Numbered from the stretch's first letter, positions 52,410 through 61,837 are shown. The stretch: DNA of 64,000 nt from Larkinella sp. C7 (GCF_006149005.1 NZ_VBSL01000005.1:310338-374337), one strand, 5' to 3'. Notes: generated from the letters alone by a model not told the origin. Made by a program: numbers and translations.

Positions 52410-53306
52410 ATGCCCAAACTAGCCGCTTTTCCCAAAGCTTTTATGCAAGCCCTCTGCAAAGACGGCACCATGACGGTTTCTGAATGGATTGAACTTGCCG
52501 TCCAGCTCGACATCGACGGTCTGGAGTGGTACGCCGGTTTTCTCGAAATGGCCGACGAAGCCAATTGGTCGCGGTTTCGCCAGCAGGTCGAATCACACGG
52601 CAAGGTGATTCCGATGATGTGCTGCTCCCCGGATTTTACACATCCCGACCCGGCTTTCCGTGCCAACGAAATTGCCAAACAGAAACGCTGGATCGATATG
52701 ACCTACGCCCTGGGCGGTTCCTATTGCCGCGTTCTTTCCGGCCAGCGTCGGCCTGAGCTCACGATCGATGAGGGCGTGAGACTGGCGGCTGAGTGCATCG
52801 AAGCCTGTTTGCCCTACGCCCGCGAACGTGGCATTACGCTCATCATTGAGAACCACTACAAAGATGATTTCTGGGAATACCCGGAATTTGCGCAGAAAAT
52901 GGACGTGTTCTGCCAGTTGGTCGACGCCATCCACGACCCGAACTTTGGCGTGAACTACGATCCGAGTAATACCTTTCTGGCGGGTGAAGAACCCCTGGAG
53001 TTGCTGACCCGCGTGGCGGACCGCGTGGTGACGATGCACGCCAGCGACCGGTTTTTGCTTTCCGGTACCATCGAAGACCTGCGCAACGAAGAGGGCGGTG
53101 CCGTGGGCTACGCCAAGCGCCTGAGTCACGGCGAAATCGGCAAGGGACTGAATGATTATGATGCTATTTTTACGATCTTGAAGGGCGTTGGCTTCGACGG
53201 CTGGATCAGCATCGAAGACGGAGTCGACGGCATGGCGCAACTGGAGCGCAGTGTGGCGTTTCTCCGCCGGAAAATGGCGCAATACTGGCCGGAATCAGTG
53301 GATTAA
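52410..53306 (+). CDS. Sugar phosphate isomerase/epimerase family TIM-barrel protein
   Basis: 298-aa xylose-isomerase-like TIM barrel. Probable metal ligands and active-site segments: LIIENHYKDDFWEYP (Glu), GVNYDPSNTF, VVTMHASDRF and WISIEDGVDG. Start MPKLAAFPKAFMQALCKDGT gives no signal peptide, so it is cytoplasmic. Members isomerise or epimerise keto-sugars, dehydrate inosose or process 3-keto-glycosides. Next to an SDR, an MDR dehydrogenase and a HUMPS lyase it probably handles an oxidised sugar intermediate. Confidence 0.88.
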   Translation: MPKLAAFPKAFMQALCKDGTMTVSEWIELAVQLDIDGLEWYAGFLEMADEANWSRFRQQVESHGKVIPMMCCSPDFTHPDPAFRANEIAKQKRWIDMTYALGGSYCRVLSGQRRPELTIDEGVRLAAECIEACLPYARERGITLIIENHYKDDFWEYPEFAQKMDVFCQLVDAIHDPNFGVNYDPSNTFLAGEEPLELLTRVADRVVTMHASDRFLLSGTIEDLRNEEGGAVGYAKRLSHGEIGKGLNDYDAIFTILKGVGFDGWISIEDGVDGMAQLERSVAFLRRKMAQYWPESVD

Positions 53307-53349
53307 CGCTCTTGAAAATCAGGCGGTTTTTACTATATATCAACTCCTT

Positions 53350-55689
53350 ATGACCAGATGGATTGGGCTTTTTCTCTGCTTTCAGGTGATGACCGTCCGG
53401 GCGCAAACCCGGTTTTACATCGCTCCGTCGGGAAAAGATTCCAATCCCGGAACGATGGCGTTGCCGTTGGCCACGGTGTCGAAAGCGTTGGAAAAAGTAA
53501 AAACCGCTCCCCACAATTCTGTTCAGATTTTTCTGCGGAAAGGCTCTTATTATTTAGCCGAAACCGTGGTCATCAGGCCGGAAACCGTGAACGGAAAAAT
53601 TCTGACAATCAGTGCTTATCCGAATGAAACGGTTCAAATCAGTGGTGGTCGGAAATTGGCGCTACGCTGGCAGAAAACCGGTGCAACGACCTGGACCGCG
53701 CGCGTTGACGGCCCGGCTTTCGAACAATTGTTTCTCAACGGGAAAAAGCAGATTCTGGCGCGATATCCGAATGATGACGCCAAAGCACGGGTCTTCAACG
53801 GCACAGCGGCCGACGCCCTGAGCCAACAACGGATCAGCCGGTGGAAGTCGCCCGAAGGCGGTTTTATTCATGCGCTGCACCAGGGCGAATGGGGCGATTT
53901 TCATTACCGGATAACCGGAAAATCGGGCGGGCAACTGCAACAAGAAGGCGGCTGGCAGAATAACCGCCCCGCTCCGCTGCACAAAACCGAGCGGTTTGTC
54001 GAGAATATTTTCGAAGAACTGGACGCGCCGGGCGAATGGTTTTACGACAAAAAGACCCAACTCCTGCACCTGATTCCGCTCCCGGGTGTTAATCCCGGAA
54101 CCGCCACCGTGGCGGTTTCTCACCTGAAAAGCCTGATCGAATTAAGAGGAACACTGGAAAAACCGGTGAAACAGGTTCGCATTCAGGGCATCCGATTTGT
54201 GAATGCGGAACGGACGTTCATGGAACCGTATGAGCCGCTGCTGCGGAGCGACTGGATGCTGTACCGGGGTGCCGCGGTGTATCTGGAGAATACCGAAAAC
54301 TGCCGGATCGAAGACTGCGCGTTTGCTGATCTGGGTGGCAATGCACTGATGTTCAGTCGTTACAACCAGAAATCGGCCGTTGCAGGTTGTCATTTTCACC
54401 ACATCGGAGCGAGTGCCATCAGCTTCGTGGGCGATTCATCGGCCGTGCGTTCTCCGGCTTTTCGGTATGAAAAGTTTGTTCCGTACGGCCAGATGGATTT
54501 GACACCGGGGCCGAAAAATAACCGGTTTCCGTCCGCATGTGTGGCTGCCGATAACCTGATTCACGACATTGGGCAGATCGAAAAACAGTCGGCGGGCGTG
54601 GAAATTGCAATGGCGTCCGGGATTATTGTTCGGCACAACACGATTTATCAGGTGCCTCGCGCCGGGATCAACATCGGCGACGGCACCTGGGGCGGCCACC
54701 TTTTGGAGTTTAACGATGTCTTCGATACGGTTCTGGAAACGGGCGATCACGGTGCGTTCAACTCCTGGGGCCGCGACCGGTTCTGGCACCCTAATCGGCA
54801 GACCATGGACAGTCTGGTGGCCGTTCACCCGGAACTCATTCGGCTGGATGCCCAGAAAACCACCATCATCCGCAACAACCGGTTTCGCTGCGACCACGGC
54901 TGGGACATCGACCTGGACGACGGCAGCAGCAATTACCACATTTACAACAACGTTCTGCTGAATGGCGGTCTGAAATTCCGGGAAGGTTTTTACCGCATCG
55001 CCGAAAATAACATCTTGATTAACAACTCGTTTCACCCGCACGTCTGGTTCGCCAACAGTGGTGACGTCTTCCGAAAAAACATCGCCATGCGGCCCTATGC
55101 GCCCATTGGCATCAAAGAGTGGGGCCAGGAAGTGGATGCGAATCTTTTTCTGGATCAGACGGCCTTGCAAAAAGCGCAAAAGGACGGAACTGACCTTCAC
55201 AGCGCTTATGGTGACCCGTTTTTTGTTCAGCCTGATAAAGGGAATTATCAGGTCAGCGCCACGAGTCCGGCTTTAAAAACCGGCTTTCAGAATTTTCCGA
55301 TGAACCAGTTTGGGGTTCAAAAACCGGCTTTGCGTGCCTTAGCCCGCTCACCCAGGCTGCCGGTTTTGCTGGACAGCCGGTTTGAAGAATCGGTGCAGGA
55401 AATGACCTGGCTGGGGGCTTCCCTCCGCAACGTGCGCGGTTTAGGCGACCGTTCAGCCTTTGGTTTGCCGGACGAAAAAGGCGTTATTGTGGTGGTTATT
55501 CCTACAGGTAGTCTGCTCGAAACCTCGGGGCTGAAACCCGGTGACGTGATCAGAACGGCGAATCAGGAAGAGACGCCCAACCTCGGTCGGCTGATCGCGA
55601 TTCAGCAACAGGTCAACTGGACGGGCCGTCTCGATATTACGGTTATTCGAAACCAGCAAACGGTGACGCTGGCGATACCCCTGAAATAG
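53350..55689 (+). CDS. Secreted right-handed beta-helix protein with C-terminal PDZ domain
   Basis: 779-aa exported protein; ATG 53350 gives a signal peptide (MTRWIGLFLCFQVMTVRA), whereas the open frame further upstream overlaps the previous gene. FYIAPSGKDSNPGTMALPLA is the typical start of Bacteroidota parallel beta-helix enzymes; repeated coils run from about 260 to 640 (ENTENCRIEDCAFADLGGNA, AAITTFT-free repeats such as NYHIYNNVLLNGGLKF). Residues about 690-779 (VIPTGSLLETSGLKPGDVIR) form a PDZ domain. Likely a polysaccharide lyase or glycosidase-like protein; the PDZ fusion is unusual and its role unknown. Confidence 0.8.
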   Translation: MTRWIGLFLCFQVMTVRAQTRFYIAPSGKDSNPGTMALPLATVSKALEKVKTAPHNSVQIFLRKGSYYLAETVVIRPETVNGKILTISAYPNETVQISGGRKLALRWQKTGATTWTARVDGPAFEQLFLNGKKQILARYPNDDAKARVFNGTAADALSQQRISRWKSPEGGFIHALHQGEWGDFHYRITGKSGGQLQQEGGWQNNRPAPLHKTERFVENIFEELDAPGEWFYDKKTQLLHLIPLPGVNPGTATVAVSHLKSLIELRGTLEKPVKQVRIQGIRFVNAERTFMEPYEPLLRSDWMLYRGAAVYLENTENCRIEDCAFADLGGNALMFSRYNQKSAVAGCHFHHIGASAISFVGDSSAVRSPAFRYEKFVPYGQMDLTPGPKNNRFPSACVAADNLIHDIGQIEKQSAGVEIAMASGIIVRHNTIYQVPRAGINIGDGTWGGHLLEFNDVFDTVLETGDHGAFNSWGRDRFWHPNRQTMDSLVAVHPELIRLDAQKTTIIRNNRFRCDHGWDIDLDDGSSNYHIYNNVLLNGGLKFREGFYRIAENNILINNSFHPHVWFANSGDVFRKNIAMRPYAPIGIKEWGQEVDANLFLDQTALQKAQKDGTDLHSAYGDPFFVQPDKGNYQVSATSPALKTGFQNFPMNQFGVQKPALRALARSPRLPVLLDSRFEESVQEMTWLGASLRNVRGLGDRSAFGLPDEKGVIVVVIPTGSLLETSGLKPGDVIRTANQEETPNLGRLIAIQQQVNWTGRLDITVIRNQQTVTLAIPLK

Positions 55690-55860
55690 CCCGAAGGGCT
55701 TCCATACACTAGCCCCGCACACCGTGCGGGGGGGCGGTATCCCCATTGGACCAATCACAATCAATGGTGATACGCGGTTGGAACAATCAACAATTATGGG
55801 TGTGCGTGGATAAACCCCGCACGGTGTGCGGGGCTAGTGTATGAAAGCCCTTCGGGCTAT
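55686..55860. repeat. 46-bp inverted repeat filling the gap between convergent genes
   Basis: Arms 55686-55731 and 55815-55860 are complements with one mismatch over 46 bp. The spacer of 83 nt contains a second imperfect hairpin (GGTATCCCCATTG against CAATGGTGATACG). The left arm includes the stop codon of the beta-helix gene, and the right arm ends 3 bp before the queG stop. No T-tract. Could act as bidirectional terminator or be a mobile palindromic repeat. Confidence 0.85.
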
Positions 55861-55863
55861 GTA

Positions 55864-56802
55864 CTATTCACCCGTTTTCACAAACGAAATATTCCGTTTT
55901 AATCCTTCCAGTTTCGTTCGTTTGACGGCCGACCGGCGGAAAATCTCCTGAAAAATGTCCTGCGTGATTTCCTCCCAATCGCTCCTTGTAAATTCCGCCA
56001 AAGCCGGATTTGGGTCAAACGCCGGGGTCGTGTGGGGGCGGGAAAACCGGTTCCAGGGACAAACATCCTGACAAATGTCGCAGCCGAAAATCCAGTTTTC
56101 AAATTTCCCTTCTACCTCGTCCGGGATGGCGTCTTTCAGTTCGATGGTGAAATAGGAAATGCACTTGCTGCCGTCCACGACATATGGATCGGTAATGGCG
56201 TCGGTTGGGCAGGCGTCGATGCAGCGGGTGCAGGTGCCACAATAATCGGCGATGGGGCCGTCGGCTACCAGTTCCAGATCCAGAATCAGTTCACCGATGA
56301 AGACAAAACTACCCGTATCCCGGGTAATCAGATTGGTGTGTTTACCGACCCAGCCCAGGCCGCTGCGTTTGGCCCAGACTTTGTCCATCACCGGGGCCGA
56401 ATCGACAAAAAACCGTCCGTTGACATCGCCGATTTCTTCATGCACAAAACCCAGTAATTCCTTCAACTTATCCTTGATAACAAAGTGATAATCCGTGCCG
56501 TATGCATATTTAGAGATTTTGTACCCGCCTTCTTCCTGCGCTACGGTTTTTTCGGGGTAGTAGTTCAGCAAAACCGTCACCACCGACTTGGCCCCGTCCA
56601 CCAAAAGCCGGGGATCGAGCCGTTTGTCGAAGTGGTTGGCCATATAACCCATCTTGCCGTGCATCTGCCGGTTGAGCCACGCTTCCAGCCGCGGGGCTTC
56701 TTCTTCCAGAAATTCGGCCCTGGAAACTCCGCAGAAATCGAAGCCCAGTTCGGCGGCTTTGGCTTTGAGCAAGCGGGTATGTTTTTGGATCACTGAAATC
56801 AT
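55864..56802 (-). CDS. queG: Epoxyqueuosine reductase
   Basis: Cobalamin-dependent iron-sulfur enzyme that reduces epoxyqueuosine in tRNA to queuosine, the last step of queuosine synthesis. 312 aa. N-terminal [20 protein letters not shown] and the family core [20 protein letters not shown] are evident. Two 4Fe-4S cluster motifs are complete: [13 protein letters not shown] and [11 protein letters not shown]. Housekeeping gene that marks the end of the accessory carbohydrate region. Divergent from grpE. Confidence 0.95.
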   Translation of the reverse strand: MISVIQKHTRLLKAKAAELGFDFCGVSRAEFLEEEAPRLEAWLNRQMHGKMGYMANHFDKRLDPRLLVDGAKSVVTVLLNYYPEKTVAQEEGGYKISKYAYGTDYHFVIKDKLKELLGFVHEEIGDVNGRFFVDSAPVMDKVWAKRSGLGWVGKHTNLITRDTGSFVFIGELILDLELVADGPIADYCGTCTRCIDACPTDAITDPYVVDGSKCISYFTIELKDAIPDEVEGKFENWIFGCDICQDVCPWNRFSRPHTTPAFDPNPALAEFTRSDWEEITQDIFQEIFRRSAVKRTKLEGLKRNISFVKTGE

Positions 56803-56915
56803 AGTCGGGTTGAACCCCAGGCAGCAATTCCGGGGTTTTATTCATACCGAAACTGACACCTTACCGGGTTTCCTGTCAAATTTAACAGGCCCGGCCCACG
56901 AATAAAAATGCCATC

Positions 56916-56948
56916 TTGTCAGTATTCTGAAAATTGGCAACTAATTTG
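56916..56948 (+). promoter_or_regulatory. Possible grpE promoter
   Basis: TTG (56916-56918), 23-nt spacer, TAATTTG (56942-56948), a loose match to the Bacteroidota consensus. It would start transcription near 56955 and so favour ATG 56996 over ATG 56966 as the grpE start. Confidence 0.35.
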
Positions 56949-56995
56949 CGACTTTCTCGGGTACTATGTGGTGGCGACGAAATACAACCAAGCGT

Positions 56996-57595
56996 ATGGA
57001 AAATAAAGAAACTTTTAATACCGAAGAGCAGGAAACGACGCAGCAACCTGACAATACCGCCCATGAAGCCAGTGTCGTTTCGGAAGCTCCGACTGACAAT
57101 ACGTCGGACGACATCGAATCTGGTGCAACAGGCGAGCAGGTAATTACCGAATTCGATAAAGTTAGTGTTGAACTGACTGATTTAAAGGATAAATACCTCC
57201 GCCTGTATGCCGATTTTGAAAATTTCCGTCGGCGCACGGCCAAAGAAAAAATCGACCTGATCTCCAACGCCAATGAGGGGTTGCTGGTGGCCTTACTGCC
57301 GGTTCTCGACGATTTCGAACGGGCGTTGAAATCGGCTGAAAGCACATCGGATGTCGAAGCGCTGAAAGCCGGGGTGAAACTGATCTTCAATAAATTTTAT
57401 AAAGTTCTGGAATCCAAAGGCGTAAAGCCGATGGACTCGCTGGGCCAGGTTTTCAACCCGGATCTGCACGAGGCCATTACCCAGTTTCCGGCTCCCAGCG
57501 ACGATCTGAAAGGAAAAATCATGGATGAAACGGAAAAAGGATATCTTCTGAATGACAAAGTGATCCGGTTTGCAAAAGTGATTTTAGGCTCCTGA
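56996..57595 (+). CDS. grpE: Nucleotide exchange factor GrpE
   Basis: Cytoplasmic DnaK co-chaperone that drives ADP release. 199 aa from ATG 56996 (MENKETFNTEEQETTQQ); an in-frame ATG exists at 56966. Acidic disordered N-terminus (about 1-50), long coiled-coil helix (about 55-95, LTDLKDKYLRLYADFENFRR), then the core and beta-wing (LLPVLDDFERAL, GVKPMDSLGQVFNPDLHEAI, KGYLLNDKVIRFAKVIL). It is followed by dnaJ after a hairpin terminator; dnaK is not in the window. Confidence 0.95.
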   Translation: MENKETFNTEEQETTQQPDNTAHEASVVSEAPTDNTSDDIESGATGEQVITEFDKVSVELTDLKDKYLRLYADFENFRRRTAKEKIDLISNANEGLLVALLPVLDDFERALKSAESTSDVEALKAGVKLIFNKFYKVLESKGVKPMDSLGQVFNPDLHEAITQFPAPSDDLKGKIMDETEKGYLLNDKVIRFAKVILGS

Positions 57596-57613
57596 ACGAT
57601 AACGATAAGCTAG

Positions 57614-57671
57614 AACGAGTAGACTGAACAGGACGGCTACCCGCCCCTCCCCGTTCAGTCTACTCGTTTTT
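57614..57671 (+). terminator. Hairpin terminator between grpE and dnaJ
   Basis: AACGAGTAGACTGAAC (57614-57629) and its exact complement (57653-57668), 16 bp, 23-nt loop, followed by TTTTT (57667-57671). It may attenuate read-through from grpE into dnaJ. Confidence 0.75.
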
Positions 57672-57684
57672 CAACGAACGATAC

Positions 57685-58827
57685 ATGGCTACGAAACGAG
57701 ATTATTACGAAGTATTAGGGGTCGACAAAAACGCTTCGCCGGAAGAAGTCAAAAAAGCCTACCGGAAGATGGCGATCAAACACCACCCCGACAAAAATCC
57801 GGACGATCCTACCGCCGAAGACAAATTCAAGGAAGCCGCCGAAGCCTACGATGTGTTGAGCGATCCGCAGAAAAAAGCGCGCTACGATCAGTTTGGACAC
57901 GCCGGCATGAATGGCGCGGGTGGTGGTGGCCAGTCGATGGACGATATTTTCTCGCAGTTCGGCGATATTTTCGGCGACGACAGCCCCTTTGGCAGTTTCT
58001 TCGGCCGGGGTGGTCAGCAGCAGGGCCGGCGCGTCCGGCGCGGTTCGGATTTGCGGATTAAACTGAAGCTGAACCTGCAGGAAATCGCCAACGGTGTCGA
58101 GAAAAAAATAAAGGTAAAACGCCACGTTTCCTGTACGACCTGTGGTGGTAACGGTTCCAAAAACGGCACTGCTGTCACGACCTGTAACACCTGTAACGGC
58201 TCCGGTCAGGTCCGGAAAGTGGTCAATACGATGCTGGGTCAGATGGTTTCGACCAGCACCTGCCCGACCTGTAATGGCGAAGGTAAAATGGTCACCGATC
58301 GTTGCGACACCTGTTTTGGCGAAGGCCGTCTGTTGCAGGAAGACGTTATTCCCATTAAAATTCCGGCGGGCGTGGCCGAAGGCATTCAGCTTTCGGTAAC
58401 CGGCAAAGGAAACGTTCCTCCGCGCGGGGGCGTGGCCGGGGATTTGCTGATTGTGGTGGAAGAAGAAGAAGACGACAACCTGAAACGCGACGGCAACAAC
58501 GTGGTTTTCGATTTGCACGTCAACTTCGTCGATGCCACGTTAGGAACGTCCGTGGAAGTACCAACGATCGACGGTCGCGCCCGGATTACACTCGAACCGG
58601 GTACGCAGGGCGGTAAAATCCTCCGTCTGAAAGGCAAAGGCATCAAGGAACTGAATGGCTACGGACGTGGTGATCAACTCATCCACATCAACATCTGGAC
58701 GCCAAAAACGCTCAGCTCCGAAGAACGCAGCATTCTGGAACGACTGCGAAACTCGCCGAACTTCCATCCCAAACCGGGAAAGAACGAAAAAGGGTTCTTC
58801 GATAAAATGAAAGACTTCTTCCACTGA
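57685..58827 (+). CDS. dnaJ: Chaperone DnaJ (Hsp40)
   Basis: Cytoplasmic DnaK co-chaperone, 380 aa, full type I architecture. J domain 4-69 with HHPDKNP (HPD motif), Gly/Phe-rich linker (about 75-115, including FGRGGQQQGRR), zinc-finger region starting at Cys150 with four CxxCxGxG repeats (CTTCGGNG, CNTCNGSG, CPTCNGEG, CDTCFGEG), and C-terminal substrate-binding domains. Located 89 bp after grpE, ends in a strong terminator. Confidence 0.97.
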   Translation: MATKRDYYEVLGVDKNASPEEVKKAYRKMAIKHHPDKNPDDPTAEDKFKEAAEAYDVLSDPQKKARYDQFGHAGMNGAGGGGQSMDDIFSQFGDIFGDDSPFGSFFGRGGQQQGRRVRRGSDLRIKLKLNLQEIANGVEKKIKVKRHVSCTTCGGNGSKNGTAVTTCNTCNGSGQVRKVVNTMLGQMVSTSTCPTCNGEGKMVTDRCDTCFGEGRLLQEDVIPIKIPAGVAEGIQLSVTGKGNVPPRGGVAGDLLIVVEEEEDDNLKRDGNNVVFDLHVNFVDATLGTSVEVPTIDGRARITLEPGTQGGKILRLKGKGIKELNGYGRGDQLIHINIWTPKTLSSEERSILERLRNSPNFHPKPGKNEKGFFDKMKDFFH

Positions 58828-58842
58828 TATGGATTGATCATG

Positions 58843-58873
58843 AAAAAGCCCGGCCAAAAGACCGGGCTTTTTT
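58843..58873 (+). terminator. Strong intrinsic terminator after dnaJ
   Basis: AAAAAGCCCGG (58843-58853), loop CCAAAAGA, CCGGGCTTTTTT (58862-58873): G/C-rich stem directly followed by a T-tract. Confidence 0.9.
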
Positions 58874-59427
58874 GTTTATGACCAAATTATTGGTTAGCCA
58901 AACAATTTTTTATAACAATCACCTAAATTGATTTATAAAGTCTAAAATGGCTGAAACAATCTGAACGATCCATACTTAGTAGTAGTACTCAGAAAAAATA
59001 CTGGCAATTTTTCTAAATTTGTCTGTTAAACAGGTTGGAATAAATTTAAAAAAAATATTATCATTGCACCATGAGTAATTTACACCTGAGTACAAGGCAA
59101 AAAAGTTCTCAATAGTTGTACATTGTTAATATTAAGTATGACTATTTACAAAAAATTCTTAATAAATCATTAAAAGTTAAATAGTCTTTCCAGCAGAGGT
59201 CAATTTCGAAATCTGTTAATACATATTTTTTTGTCTGTTAATTATCAATTCTATTGGGCTGGGTTTAAAAACCTGCTTGCTATTATTTTACCAGATGACC
59301 GACGGGGTTTATGAAAAACCTGATGATGAATTATGGTTCTGCGTTTTGTATTGATATAACGCTCTACCCTGTTTAAACAAACGAAATTCCTCCAACTATT
59401 AAAAGCAACTGTTTGCACCTCCAGTTT
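58874..59427. other. AT-rich intergenic region without a supported gene
   Basis: About 550 bp markedly richer in A/T than the coding regions before it. Only very short frames occur (e.g. a 21-codon frame from ATG near 59311) and none is convincing. A TAAATTTG box near 59014 matches the -7 consensus but lacks a clear -33 partner. It marks the left edge of the AT-rich island 58.9-62.0 kb. Confidence 0.5.
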
Positions 59428-60222
59428 ATGAATAAACTTTCTCTACTCCTTTCTGTATTTTTTTTGATCTCGTATACCTCCCGGGCACAAGCACCTTCTA
59501 CCAGCAGCGATAATTCGTCCGAAATCGGAGTACTTGCCAAAAAGCTTGACCATTTTCAAAAAGAAAACCAACGCTTATCGAGGTATTCGAAAAAAATAAA
59601 ATACAGAGTTTCCTCAGTTTCCACCTTAAATAGAAAGCTTGTAATTCGGGTCGAAAAATTACAGGTAGACAGTATGCAACTGTCTGCAAAATTAACAGAA
59701 GCCCTTACCAACAATCAAAAGCTGATTCAATCCTATGAAGCTCGTGTGAAAGGCATGTCGGGCGAATTACAGGCTCTTCACGATACACTCAGTACGTACA
59801 AAGTTGTCAAAAACGATTTAGAAATAATAAAAAGTTATATATCAACACTTTCACTTGCTCCACGCGAATACCGGCAGCCTTATTCCAGGGTTTTAAAAAT
59901 CCTTCTGGAATCCTTTTCAAAAAGTCCATCACCTTATGAAGTAAAGAGAAATTCAGAACAGGGAATGACCCTTTTGGAAAAATACACTGAAAAGAAAAAG
60001 GTATTTTTATTTCTCAATAAGACAGTTAACCTCCAGGCGACATACCTTTTAACCTTCAATCCGAATCCCGTTAATGACACAAAAACCTTGGTAAAACTGC
60101 GGACTGTTATTCGAAAAATTAAAGGCAGTGACACAATTGAGGTTGAAGACAGCAAAGAAGAGTCGAAAGCAGAGAACCGGTTGTTTAGTTACATGGATAA
60201 AGTTATTGTTCAATATAATTAA
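59428..60222 (+). CDS. Secreted coiled-coil protein, unknown
   Basis: 264-aa exported protein from ATG 59428 (MNKLSLLLSVFFLISYTSRA signal peptide). Residues about 30-130 are predicted coiled coil by eye (heptad-like LAKKLDHFQKENQRLSRYSK, then VEKLQVDSMQLSAKLTEALT). The rest is helical with many Lys/Glu. I do not recognise the family. It is followed 11 bp later by a Sel1-repeat lipoprotein and shares its A/T-rich codon use, so the two are probably an operon and acquired together. Envelope location is expected. Confidence 0.7.
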   Translation: MNKLSLLLSVFFLISYTSRAQAPSTSSDNSSEIGVLAKKLDHFQKENQRLSRYSKKIKYRVSSVSTLNRKLVIRVEKLQVDSMQLSAKLTEALTNNQKLIQSYEARVKGMSGELQALHDTLSTYKVVKNDLEIIKSYISTLSLAPREYRQPYSRVLKILLESFSKSPSPYEVKRNSEQGMTLLEKYTEKKKVFLFLNKTVNLQATYLLTFNPNPVNDTKTLVKLRTVIRKIKGSDTIEVEDSKEESKAENRLFSYMDKVIVQYN

Positions 60223-60233
60223 AGGGAAACGTT

Positions 60234-61697
60234 ATGAAGAGCAAGTATCTACTACTGCTTTTACCATTTACCTTGTTGTTCACTACTGAATGCCGGAGCC
60301 ATCGTGAGGTAATTAGCAAAGTATACTTTCAATATTCAGGTGATAGTTTATTGACAGGCCCCCGGAAGCGTCTGGCAGCTTCATTTAATGAAACCGGGAT
60401 TCAATACTGGAAGAAGGGCAACTACGGGAAAGCCGCTGAGAACTTCAAAAAATCAGCCAACCTGGGATATAGCTGGGGACAGTATAGTTTATCATTGTGT
60501 TTCTGGTATGGAAAAGGCGAAAAGAAAGATCTAAACGAAGCGATTAAATGGATTTTATTAGCTGCTAACCAGGGAAACGCTGATGCCCAAAACCATCTCG
60601 GCTATGTATACCAGGCAGGTGTGGGCCTCGAAAAAGATTACCTAAAAGCGTTAAAATATTTCAGTAAAGCGGCCGAAATGGGTCATGTAGAAGCACAGGG
60701 TTCAATTGGTTATTTGTATCAATACGGGCTGGGTGTCGATCCTAATTATGAAGAAGCACGAAAATGGTATCTGTTGGCGGCTCAACAAGGAAACGCCACC
60801 GCACAGGGCTCTATAGGTCAGCTGTATGCAGCCGGGTTGGGCGTAAAACCCGATTACAAAGAAGCACTAAAGTGGTATCAATTGGCCGCAAATCAATTCT
60901 ATGTTCCTATCTATTCCTACCTGGGCGATTTGTTTAAAGATGGCTTGGGTGTCAATAAAAATTACGTTGAAGCCTTAACTTGGTATAAGAAGTCGGCAAA
61001 AAGCGGAAATGCCAGAGGAATGCTTCAATTAGGGCTTATGCACGAATATGGCTACGGCGTAGCCAGCAGTTACACTGAGGCCTTAAAATGGTATAAAGAA
61101 GCGTATGAACGAGGAGAATTAAATGCCTCTGTTCAAATAGGTAAGGTTTATGAAAAGGGTCTGGATGGCATACCCAATTATGGTGAAGCCATAAAATGGT
61201 ACCGGCTGGCAGCCGATAAAGGTTCTGCTTCAGGACAATATCACCTTGGCAACTGCTATTACTACGGAAGGGGGCTTACTGTGGATTATGTAGAGGCCAT
61301 GAAATGGTATCGATTGGCCGTTAAACAAGATAACCCTGAAGGCGCACTGGGATTGGGCCTTCTCTATGGAGAAGGAAACGGCACGGAAAAGGATTGTTAC
61401 CAGGCCTTGAAATGGTTTTTATTAGCAGCAGAAAAAGATAATTCAGAAGGGTCGTATCAAGCTTATAAAGTATATTATTATTGCCTTACAGATACGAAAA
61501 ATGCTTTTAAATATTTAACAACAGCCGTAAACCAGCAACATCCTGACGCTATTTTCGAATTAGCGGAAGCTTATTATTTAGGATTACTAGGCTTAAGCGT
61601 TAACATTCAAAAAGCTCACGAACTGTATGTTAAAGCGGCAGAAAGTGGAAATATTTTAGCTAAAAATGCTTTACAAGTAAAAGGGTTTAATTTATAA
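60234..61697 (+). CDS. Sel1-repeat (tetratricopeptide-like) lipoprotein
   Basis: 487-aa exported protein; the hydrophobic N-terminus ends at a possible lipobox (FTTEC, Cys20). About eleven Sel1 repeats of 36 residues run from about 60 to 480, with the pattern A-x-x-x-L-G-x-x-Y-x-x-G-x-G-V and ALKWYxLAA (e.g. AQGSIGQLYAAGLGVKPDYK, EALKWYQLAAN). Such solenoids bind proteins. Start overlaps no gene; 11 bp separate it from the coiled-coil gene. Partner unknown. Base use is clearly A/T-richer than the rest of the window. Confidence 0.88.
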   Translation: MKSKYLLLLLPFTLLFTTECRSHREVISKVYFQYSGDSLLTGPRKRLAASFNETGIQYWKKGNYGKAAENFKKSANLGYSWGQYSLSLCFWYGKGEKKDLNEAIKWILLAANQGNADAQNHLGYVYQAGVGLEKDYLKALKYFSKAAEMGHVEAQGSIGYLYQYGLGVDPNYEEARKWYLLAAQQGNATAQGSIGQLYAAGLGVKPDYKEALKWYQLAANQFYVPIYSYLGDLFKDGLGVNKNYVEALTWYKKSAKSGNARGMLQLGLMHEYGYGVASSYTEALKWYKEAYERGELNASVQIGKVYEKGLDGIPNYGEAIKWYRLAADKGSASGQYHLGNCYYYGRGLTVDYVEAMKWYRLAVKQDNPEGALGLGLLYGEGNGTEKDCYQALKWFLLAAEKDNSEGSYQAYKVYYYCLTDTKNAFKYLTTAVNQQHPDAIFELAEAYYLGLLGLSVNIQKAHELYVKAAESGNILAKNALQVKGFNL

Positions 61698-61795
61698 CAA
61701 TCATTATCGCCCCGAATACTGTGTAATAGGGTTACCTAGAGCATATCATCAACATCATTGAGTTCAATATTTCATATATTAACCCTGTAATTACC

Positions 61796-61837
61796 ATCAG
61801 GAAATACTTACTGTCTAGACAGTAAGTATTTCCTGAT
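61796..61837. repeat. 42-nt perfect palindrome
   Basis: ATCAGGAAATACTTACTGTC, then T|A centre and the exact reverse complement, arms 61796-61816 and 61817-61837, no loop. The 11-nt ATCAGGAAATA also ends the small ORF nearby (minus strand, 61861-61872 region). A T-tract appears about 8 nt further on the plus strand. Could be a terminator or a site for a dimeric protein. Confidence 0.8.

Noticed and set aside
53188-53349. Upstream extension of the beta-helix gene overlapping the isomerase gene
   Set aside because: Removes the signal peptide from the N-terminus; ATG 53350 gives a clear one.
59311-59376. 21-codon frame MKNLMMNYGSAFCIDITLYP in the AT-rich gap
   Set aside because: Short, no start context, no homology recognised.
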